This document shows positions 55,582 to 64,000 of a stretch of 64,000 nt of DNA, piece after piece. The stretch is from positions 13,040,813-13,104,812 of the forward strand of contig CM119264.1 in the NCBI GenBank assembly GCA_051294375.1. Direction: 5' to 3'. A model generated the notes under the pieces. That model ran no database searches. It had not been told where the DNA came from and was given only the letters and a program-made list of their open reading frames with translations. This DNA is from Paraspadella gotoi (taxonomy: Eukaryota > Chaetognatha). A program made the position numbers and the translations under genes. Numbering within the stretch: the first letter of the stretch is position 1; each line of letters opens with the position of its first letter.

Positions 55582-55820
55582 TCCAGGCGGCATCGTCGGA
55601 GCGGCATCTTCGTCTCCCCGACCGGCGTCATTCGCCACGCCCACTCGGTGGGCGTCTCCCTCCTCGTCTGGTTCCTCGGAGGTATCATCACGCTCGTCGG
55701 CGCCGCCTGCTACGCCGAACTCAGCGGCGTCGTGCCGAAGAGTGGCGGGGAGTACGCCTACCTCTTGACGGCGTACAAGGGGACAGGGCCGTGGTGGTTC
55801 GGGGAGGTGGGTGAAGAGAG

Positions 55821-55893
<73 letters not shown>

Positions 55894-56178
55894 GGGAGAT
55901 GGTATCTAAACGACGTATGAAACCCACCTCCGCAGCTGCCCGCCTTCATGTACTGCTGGGTCTCACTCACCTTACTCAAGCCGGCGCATTCGCCATCATC
56001 ACCAAAGTCTTCGCCACTTACCTCGTCGCGCCTTTCTTCGGCGGCTGCGAACCGTCTGGCACTGCTGCTGACGCTCGTCGCCGTCACTGCGCAAATCGTC
56101 ATCACGCTTGCAATTGCGTGTCCGTTCGGGGGCGCTGAGAATGCAGGTTAGGGATAAAATATCAATACAATAACAATC

Positions 56179-56225
<47 letters not shown>

Positions 56226-59200
56226 CACTCCTTCCAGATAGTCTTCACTTTGACTAAATCCCTGGCCCTCCTCACCATCATCTCGCTGGCGGCGTCATGT
56301 TGAGTCGAGGCTACGACCAGAATCTCCGTCGAGGTTTCGAAGGATCAGATCAACTCTCAGCCAACTCCTTCGCTCTGGCGCTTTATCAGGTAGGCTTTGT
56401 CAGGCGGCATAAGGGATCTATTTAATAGGGCTTCATCTGGTAGGCTTTATCATATTGGAATGGATTCGATCGGGCTTATCAGGTTAGGTTTTTTAAATTA
56501 GCCTCATCAGGTCGGTATTTATCTGGAAGAGATTTATCAACAACGGTTTTTTTTTTTTCCGTGAACGACTTCATAAAGCCTATCGGCCATTATCAAGGAA
56601 GAACTCGAAGGAAAAAATGAGGAAGCTAATTAATAAACGCAGACGTAGAAGTGTTATGAAATTAAATTACAAAACCACGCGCCCCGTTTTTTTTTGTCCT
56701 CGATAACAGATAAAAGATAATAAAATTTCCCTCCTTTCAAACCCTAAAATGAAGTGCCTGTGGGCCTACGACGGATGGAATTACTTGAACTACGTGACGG
56801 AAGAGATAGTGAACCCTCGCGCAACATCCTCGCCGCGATGCTCGTTTCCGTCCCCGTCGTCACCTCGTCTACGTCCTCACCAACGTCGCTTACTTCACGG
56901 TCCTCTCACCCTACGAAGTCCTTCACATCGGTGAGACTATAGATAAACGAAACCACGTGGTGGCGTCTCAGACTTAATTTATTGATTTGAATTCGATATA
57001 TCGATTCTAAGATTAGTTTTGAGCTCATCCGAGGTTTATTTCTTTTTAATGTCATTATTTTTGGACAGTAGTGCCTATGAAGGCAGTATATTCGCACGTG
57101 CTTTAATATTTGATTAATATTCAGAATTTTTGATAATATATTTTCTGTGGCATCGTTTGCTTTTGGTTTTGATCTCAGGCGCCGTCGGCATCGGATTCGC
57201 TGACCGCGCCATGCCGACGGTGGCGCTCGTAGTTCCTCTCCTCATCGCCGCCTCTTGCTTTGGCGCCGCCAACACGGCCTGCTTCACCTCGGGCAGGATT
57301 TATTTCGCCGCCGGCAGAGAGGGTGAGAAGATGACGAACTCTGGATATTCTGAAGGCTTTGTACAAAGGAATAACACTTTACTATTTTCGTATAACTTTC
57401 CCAGGTAGTCAGATATTAATAAAGCCCGAAGTTAAATCCAATCCTCCATTCCAGGCCACGCCATCCGCACCCTCTCTATGGTGACGCGACGTTTCCACAC
57501 TCCGATGCCCGCCCTCATCCTCCAGTGTCTCATCTCCGTGGCGATGAACGCCTTGGGAGGCGTCGACCAACTCATCCGTTTCTTCTCCTTCGTCGCTTGG
57601 ATGTTTTACGGCCTCACGACTCTCGGTGATTTTGTGATTTTGGTGAAGACGTCTGCGTCTCGCCATCTGTTCCGTAACGAACGGGGGACGCCCGTGCACT
57701 CATGATCGTGATAAGCGAGCTCACCTATTTGGGATCGACCGAGAACATGCAGTGACGAGCCGTATGACGTAAATTGTTCAATTACCCCTGACCTTGCATC
57801 TCCTCCCCACTTCCACTCTTTCTCCATTCCGCAGGGGTCATCGTCCTCCGCGTGACGCGTCCAGACGCCCCTCGCCCCTTCCGCGTGCCCCTCGCCTTTC
57901 CCGTCGTCTTCGTTCTCGTCTGCGCGTATCTCGTGATGGCGCCGATCGTCGAGGATCCCAGGATAGAATTTTTGTGGGCCTTCCTCTTCGTCGTGGCAGG
58001 TGGGTCAAGTGACAGTCGGACTGACTGATTAAAATACTGAATCTGGCTAAGTGGATGACAACTGAAACCGCAATTTCATGTAAATCGAAATTTCAAGCAC
58101 AATGTATAAAATTGTACATATAAATTTTGTTCACGAGTTCAAAAACTCGGCGGAAAAATCGAAAGTCATCGTCTGTCCGGAAATTCGCGTCCTCTCGTCT
58201 TCTTCGCCGGAAGGAAATCGGCAAAAGGTGATGCGGAAGTCGGAATCATCCGCCGGAGCTGGATGAGCTGATGGTGCAATTTCTACCGGGAACGCTGGGG
58301 TTGTAGACTCAGTTGGCATCGTAAAAGATTCTTGTAAATCAGATTTGGTCGGGATTGCACCGCAATCGTCTTCTCGCGATTCATCCGGGACTCTCAAGTA
58401 AATGTAAAAGAGTTCAAAGGTTTCCCCATTGTTGTTATTGTTGTAGAGTCCATGAGGGACATTGGAAGGGATGAAGATTCCTTCGCAAGACTCGGCGGAA
58501 ATCTCAATAGATTCCCCGTCGATGAAGAGCCTGCCGGAAATGGTCGGAATAATTTCATATTGTTTATTTAACCTTTTTTAATTAATATTTTTTCTCGCCG
58601 ATAAAATTTCGCCTCCTCAGCTTTGTACTTGGTTTCAGTTTTCTTTTTTTTTTTCGCATGGTTACCTCTCCCTTTTTCTACTCCGCTTTCTTTTCCACCC
58701 TTCACGAGCGGAGAGCTACGTTTCTGGCAAAAGGAAAAAACGGATAAATCTTTACCTGCAAGAACCTTTTCTGGGAAAGTAGATTTCGGGTTCCCGGTGC
58801 CGATGATAAGTGGCTTTTTTGCCGGGCGCCAACCGCATGATTCCGGCCCTCGGTTCCCGAAAAAACCGTTTCCATTCTACGACGTGGGATTCGTCTAAAC
58901 CCGGGGTTTTGAATCGCGTCCACGGAGTGGAATCCGACGCCAGCGAAACGAGCCAACGTTTATTCATGAGAATTCATGTCGACGTTGAGAATAAAGTTTT
59001 TTTCTTAAAAAAAGAGAATGAAAAAATGCGCCTTGTTTCGATTTCTCTTCTGGGTCGTTTCGGGTAGCTCCGAATTAATTTTGATGACAGCTCGACGCTC
59101 ATTTCAATCAAAAAATTTCCGAAGTTGAATAACTCGTTTTAATTATTAAAAAGACTGCTACTGCTCAGAAACGAATGAACTTTGACAGAACCGAAGAGTG

Positions 59201-59530
59201 AAAATGAGATAAAAGCGAGGACAATATAGAATTTAACTTGGGCGCTGGTAATATATACGTAATCGCCGAACATCCGAAGACAAAAATATGAATTATATCT
59301 CAACTCAATTATCCCTTCATGATTTGACAGGCCTCTTCCTCTACATTCCATTCGGGATCTTCAAAGTGCACAACCGTTTCCACTTCCTGACGCAACCGTT
59401 GCTCTTTTTCGAGTATTTAATGGATTTGGGAGAATCCCTGGTGGCGGCGGACGACAGCCCGACGAAAATAAATGACAAACGCGAATCGAAAACAAAGAAG
59501 AAACTAAAGACTTTGTTTAAAAAATACTGA
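53718..59530 (+). CDS. SLC7-family amino-acid transporter with clustered frameshifts
   Basis: Exons: 53718-53814, 54037-54358, 54844-54939 (or 54893), 55296-55399, 55587-55806, 55936-56146, 56238-56389, 56755-56930, 57179-57322, 57455-57625, 57834-57999, 59331-59530. A long acidic/Ser-rich N-terminus ends in a poly-Asp run and MKRKVSLWEGVALMAG. Core motifs: GGIVG/SGIFVSPTG, CYAELSGVVPKSGGEYAYLL, LPAFMYCW, FATYLVAPFFGGCEP (Cys at the site where LAT light chains bond the heavy chain), WAYDGWNYLNYVTEEIVNP, GAANTACFTSGRIYFAAGREG. A basic tail ends KTKKKLKTLFKKY. It resembles the light subunit of heteromeric L-type exchangers at the plasma membrane. In exons 55587-56930 the conserved frame jumps about eight times by single-base gaps or insertions; the last four exons are intact. 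Either local consensus errors or a decaying gene. Confidence 0.8.
54360..54800. repeat. Compound (TGAT)n, (TTTA)n and (CTTT)n microsatellite
   Basis: About 440 bp of tetranucleotide repeats filling the intron between SLC7 exons 54037-54358 and 54844-54939. Confidence 0.9.
55503..55578. repeat. (CT)n tract directly upstream of SLC7 exon 55587-55806
   Basis: 76 bp of CT ending in the acceptor ccttccag; it is the polypyrimidine tract of this exon. Confidence 0.95.
55815..55890. repeat. (GA)n tract directly downstream of SLC7 exon 55587-55806
   Basis: About 76 bp of GA starting within 10 bp of the donor, complementary to the CT tract before the same exon. Confidence 0.95.
56183..56225. repeat. 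(CAAT)n microsatellite before SLC7 exon 56238
   Basis: About ten ATCA units ending 12 bp before the acceptor. Confidence 0.9.
58131..58967 (-). CDS. Cupin-domain protein (203 aa), nested antisense in an SLC7 intron
   Basis: Two exons on minus, 58967-58756 and 58530-58131 (612 nt with stop), in phase. The start MNKRWLVSLASDSTPW has no signal peptide. Residues ~55-75 give a textbook cupin motif 1, G(X)5HXH(X)3E(X)6G: GKKATYHRHREPEIYFPRKG, with two His and one Glu metal ligands. The second exon opens with RLFIDGESIEI and has motif 2, GIFIPSNVPHGLYNN, with the fourth ligand His. A further ~80 residues are acidic and Pro/Ser-rich, ending FDFSAEFLNS. A single-domain metal-binding cupin of this size could be a dioxygenase, isomerase or lyase; the substrate cannot be told. 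The whole gene fits inside the 58000-59330 intron of the SLC7 gene on the opposite strand. The intron shows it is resident in the genome, though single-domain cupins like this are commonest in bacteria. Confidence 0.85.
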
Positions 59531-60258
59531 CGCTTAAACATGAAGTGAAGTTTATTATTAATGAAGTTACAAATTAGTTTTTTAGCGTTTTAACCTTGAG
59601 AGACTCATTTTGGCTTTTTAAAAGAATTTAAACAAATTACAATAGGGTATTACAAACGTATCAATGGAAAGAAAGTCCTAATGCTAATTACTGTGTTGTA
59701 ATTATCAAATTGCCAAAGGTCAACATATCGAATAAATCCGCACAATTTGATATTTTTATTTAGTTTATTTCATTAAAACTTGCAGTTAATACGGGTTTAA
59801 CAAAAAAGTACATTTAGAATCAAGACAATCTTTTATAAATACAGAACAAAAAAAATTGATCATATTGATATGTAGCTCAAAACTACATACAACAAAATGT
59901 ATATATTTTTCTATCGCAATAAGGCAATATTGCAACAAATCAATGTAGAAATTATCTTTGCAAAAAGAAAAACCGTAACAAACAGATGATTAGATGAAAG
60001 ATTAATAATGAGGATTAGGTTTCTAGTAATAATTTTCAAAACAAATATAAATCGATTAAAGTGAACCACTCATCAAAATTTGAAATAGAAATTCGTTAAA
60101 GCAAAACAGAGCACAAAGTTTGATTCACAATGGCAATTTTCTTTTAGTCTAAGAAATAAATATATCTGAAATGGACTGACATAAAAAAGACTATCGCTTT
60201 TGTAAAAAAACAAAAGGCTGTTCTACACTTCAACTAGTCGAAATATTTTGACCTTACC
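59531..60258. other. Intergenic between convergent SLC7 and cystinosin 3' ends
   Basis: AT-rich with several aataaa-type hexamers; no exon seen. Confidence 0.55.
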
Positions 60259-62390
60259 TCACTGAATCGAGCTGTACCCCTTCTTTCCCCTCTGCTCCTC
60301 CTCCGAGATCAACGGAGCGCATTCCTCCCGTCCGGCGTTCCGGTACAGAATGAAATTTTGCACGACGAAGATCCCGGTGAAAATCCACGAGGCGAATCCG
60401 ACGCCGAACTTGGCGGGATTTCCGACCATCGACCAGATGTCGTCGCGATTCGCCGCCATCAGCGTCAGTTGTAGCACGAGGGAAGTGGAGCCGGAAAAGT
60501 CGAGGCAAATGTTGACGGACGAATATCCGGCCGTTGATTTTCGGCGCCAGTTCAGGTAAGCTTGTGGAGCGTACTTGACGACGCTTATGCCTGAGGGTCG
60601 GGAAGGAATGTGGAAGAGAATAAAAATAGGAAGTAATAGAGCAAGTAAGCGAAAAGCGTACATTATCCACAAAGACCCGACCTATTTTGATGTAGCTGTA
60701 GACGTGGATAAAGGAAAGCCAATCCATCGTTCCCGTGAAGGCAATCGGCAGACAGATTAACGGAGCCAGGAAGAAAACTACGAGAGCGAACCAGGACATC
60801 TTGGAAAGGCGTTGCCCTCCGTCAGGGAGGCAGGCGCACTAGTAATGGGGTTTGAGTTAATTATGAAAGGTTTATGAAACGAGAAAAAAAAATTAAGGAA
60901 CAAATGTATTCCTCAAGTTCACCTGGAGCGCCAGCAGGGCGATGAGCGCCGTGTTGTGAATCACCGAAGCCAAATCAGGAATTTCCACAGGAATCGGGGA
61001 GTGTGGGTGTTCGCGGAAGTAGATGGCTTGGATATAGGGGCTCCAGTACATGCTGCACATCACGACATCGTAGGATGTGTAGGCGAGAATGTTGAGAAGT
61101 CCGTAGTCGATGCTGAAGCCTGGGAGGAAGTGGTAAAGTAGAAATGTAAACTGAGAACATTAAAAAACCTTTGACAACAATCCACAAACCGTCATTTGTT
61201 TTAAAACAATAAGTCGTTTAATTTAAAGATGATTCAGTTAATCAATTAATCGATCAAAATGTTTTCACTAATGAAAAAAGCAATCGAAATTTGTTGATTT
61301 ATTGATATCCCGATAAATCATAAACTTAATCATGCTTTTCAGTCAACTTATCAATCTGAAGATTAAAAATTCATTCTCTCTCAACCTGACACGCTCCAAG
61401 ATTTGAAGTTGAGGAAGACTTGTGGATAGTAGGAGACGCCCCAAAAGACCATGTAGGTCCAGCCGAGGATGTTGTTAAAGATCTTGAGGTTGGCCGAGTG
61501 GACGACGTCGACGACGACGAAGGTGTGGTTGAAGGAGTTGATGGAGTTTAGCTCGGAGGAAGTGGAGCGAAGAACCAGAGTCACTTGACCTGAATTGAGA
61601 AAAGGGGGAGAAAAAAAGTACAAAGTTGAGAATTCCACTTAGGATAATACAAAGTCTTTTCAAGCGCTTTATGTACATACTGAATCTCAACTAAAAAGAA
61701 ATAGAAATAAACTCACCGACTTTCCGCGCTGTGATGGACACCGCTTTCACTTGAGCCGTTGTTCGGTTGTAGTTCGCTTCAAATCTTAAGCTGTGAATGT
61801 CGGCTAAGACACCGCCTGACGAATTCTTAACAGTGTCTTCGTCGTAAAAACTAACCAAAAAAATAATAAATTATTAAGGAAAAACCTACTATTTAATGAT
61901 AAAGTTATCAAAAAGAAAAGTAAATTGTACAATATCATATAGATATAAACAAAAGAAAACAATTACCCGATTTCGACCTCGGCGTCGTATTCTAGTTTCT
62001 CCAGCAAAACGACGTCGACGAAAATTCGTCTCCCGACTTGAACCGACACTTCCTGTTAGTTGGTAGAATTGGAGTTGTGCTTATTAAATTTAAAGAGATA
62101 GAAAGAAAGAAAGAAAAAGAAAAAAGTCCGCGCGAGCGAATTTTTCATATAAATTAAACTTTTAACTTCTATCTTATTTAGTGACGCCTACACTAGTCGT
62201 CACATCCCAGCCTCACGTGAAACCACCCTTCTGACATCACAAGCCTCACCTTTTCGTCGAAGAAAATCTTTGGTTCTTTTCTCGCCAAATAATTGGCGTA
62301 GAAGTCGACGTCGTCTTCAGCGACGACGACGACGACGACGACGAACGTCATAACGAAAAAAGTAAACAAACTTTGGCGCAGGAGCTTCAT
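60259..62390 (-). CDS. CTNS: Cystinosin, lysosomal cystine/H+ symporter, complete (416 aa)
   Basis: Exons on minus: 62390-62250, 62052-61967, 61850-61717, 61589-61386, 61119-60923, 60838-60682, 60590-60259; total 1251 nt, all phases consistent. A signal peptide (core FVVVVVVV) is followed by a ~140-residue luminal domain with N-glycosylation sites (NSS, NRT, NHT). The 7TM region has both PQ-loops: YYPQVFLNFKSWSVSGFSID and KYAPQAYLNWRRKSTAGYSS. Other family hallmarks are GLLNILAYTSYDV, QRLSK, SYIKI, DFSGS, NPAKFGVG and QNFILYRN. The C-terminus ends in GYSSIQ, matching the position of the GY..-phi lysosomal sorting motif of vertebrate cystinosin. It exports cystine from lysosomes using the proton gradient. 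The human protein is 367 aa; the extra length is mainly luminal. Confidence 0.95.
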
Positions 62391-62770
62391 TTTTTTGGGG
62401 GTTAGTTTAAATTAATTAATGATTTAATGATTAGACGTAATTTCTCTTGATTAAAATTTGAATCAAAGGGTCTTCGACCGATCTCGAGGTTTGAACGAGA
62501 AGTAAATTTTTTTTTTGATCTTTAAACTTTGACTGTTCGTCGTCCTCTTGACAGATAAAATCAGAAAAAGAGATGAAAGTTCGTTTTTTTCTTCTTTGAT
62601 TTTATCGTTGGTTTTATTTAATGGTACATGAGCCTTTGTTTCTTGTGACTTTTTGGTTTCTTTTTGATTTGAATTTTTTTGGTTGTTGTTGTTTTATTTT
62701 GGTTTTTTTTTCGGAACAATTCCCTCGTGTCTCTTGGAAAAGTGGACGAAAACTGAATGACCCCTCGGGG

Positions 62771-62775
<5 letters not shown>
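62391..62775. promoter_or_regulatory. Presumed cystinosin upstream region
   Basis: Region 5' of the cystinosin start on minus. AT-rich; no TATA box or other element can be named with confidence. Confidence 0.3.

Positions 62776-62848
<73 letters not shown>
62776..62848. repeat. (CT)n microsatellite
   Basis: About 73 bp of CT upstream of cystinosin. Confidence 0.95.
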
Positions 62849-62851
<3 letters not shown>

Positions 62852-63202
62852 TCTTTGTTTCGCGTTCCTTTCATACTCTCGGCTGTTCTTCCCCCCTGCT
62901 GAGGATTACTGGTCATTTTAGCCACGTGACCTTTTCGCTAGTTCGAAACCAAAAAGGAAGTCGGCCAGACGGACTGATTGTTCTTCTTCTTGAGCATCGT
63001 CCAGACAGGGGCTTCAGTATTTTAAATTTAAGGTTTCGTTTCTTTTTTTTATTTCTTCCTTTCTTTTTAGGTTTGAGAGAATCTGTTGTCTTTGATAAGA
63101 AGAACCGTTGTCACTGCAGCTCATCAAGTAAATATTTTTGTAAGGAATATATAGTGAATATGTACATTTTATCAGTTTGTCTACATGTTTTTTCCACGCT
63201 AT

Positions 63203-63727
63203 TATATATATATATTAAGGCGGGCCAAAATTTTTATCATTAGGAGTTCTGTAATATAAAATTCATTCGTCCATCATATGTGAAGCACAGTATAACATTT
63301 TTTTTTAAATTTTATTTTTTAAAAACGGATTCAGATAGCCCATTAAAAGTTGTCTACACAAAGTATAATGCGTTTTTCAATATATCGATGATAAGGGTAT
63401 AGGGAAAAACCTTTAAAAATCAACATCATCATCATCATACCATAATTTTCACAGTTTTTGCTAATTTTAACCAAAATCATAAAAATTTGGAAATCTTGTA
63501 ATAATTTTTTTTCAAGCTCTACCCGAATCCTTTTTTAAAAATTCTGAATTAAAAAAAAAAATTTCACAATTTATAGTAACACAATAAACTTTAAATTCTC
63601 TGTTATTAACTATACATAAAATCTTAAATTTTTAAAAAAATTTGTTATCCACAGGGATGCTCTAACGTTATTTATATTACAGAACTCTTAGTTTTTACCT
63701 TGTTCCGCCTTAAATATATATATATGT
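63203..63727. mobile_element. MITE with ~55-bp terminal inverted repeats
   Basis: The left end (tatatatattaaggcggg ... gagttctgtaatataaa) is matched by the reverse complement of the right end (tttatattacagaactct ... ccgccttaaatatata). Arms are about 55 bp with several mismatches, total ~525 bp, no ORF, with TA-rich edges. The size, TIR and TA context suggest a Tc1/mariner-type non-autonomous element. Confidence 0.7.
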
Positions 63728-64000
63728 AATTATAATATTATATAATTTTGCAACTTTCATATTTATTTCTATTTGAAGATACAATTATTATACCATCAAC
63801 CATAATACTATGGAGCAAATAGTTACATATGAGTATTCTAAAAGTCAATTAAGAACAACCTTCTACTTCATTAAACCTGGTTTTATTAAAATGCTTTTGT
63901 AAAAAAAAAATTTTAAAATGCTACATAGTGAATTGTATATGTCTTTTGTGTATTTCCTGTGCAGTTTGCCAAATGAGTTTATTACAACTAAAGTGTAGCT

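Overview
This is metazoan nuclear DNA. The genes have many small exons with GT-AG (occasionally GC-AG) introns, the intergenic DNA is AT-rich, and long (CT)n/(GA)n microsatellites and short non-autonomous transposons are frequent. The gene content is animal: class B and class C GPCRs, tetraspanin, SLC7, cystinosin. Compact genes, tandem class C receptors and the repeat content would fit an early-branching animal such as a sponge, but that is an inference; nothing here fixes the species. Almost every gene had to be assembled from exons by hand, using conserved motifs, splice signals and phase continuity.

Layout. 177-355 (+): terminal exon of an unidentified gene. 1032-2616 (-): single-pass membrane protein with a PPxY tail. 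4623-13805 (+): class B (secretin-type) GPCR with hormone-receptor domain and 7TM. 15403-24105 (-) and 24606-33223 (-): two tandem paralogous class C GPCRs, each apparently with TWO consecutive Venus-flytrap (ANF-receptor type) domains before the 7TM. 33835-39038 (-): multi-exon protein of possible ciliary type, with a tRNA-Arg(ACG) in one intron. 42424-43463 (-): Ser/Thr/Pro-rich unknown protein. 45932-48305 (-): complete 263-aa tetraspanin. 53718-59530 (+): SLC7-type amino-acid transporter whose four middle exons carry a cluster of single-base indels. 58131-58967 (-): two-exon cupin nested antisense in the last SLC7 intron. 60259-62390 (-): complete 416-aa cystinosin.

The most notable item is the pair of double-flytrap class C receptors. 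The second copy reads open through 22 exons (1418 codons plus stop). The first has the same exon lengths but one extra base in a homopolymer. Mobile-element traces include six copies of a ~200-260 bp repeat (four within GPCR gene introns in alternating orientations, two in tandem), a TIR-bearing MITE near the right end, a hAT-like element, a foldback, and two tRNA-like/SINE-like islands.

Functionally, cystinosin (lysosomal cystine export) and an SLC7 light-chain-type transporter are neighbours and both handle amino acids. I see no operon logic, and the remaining genes look independent.
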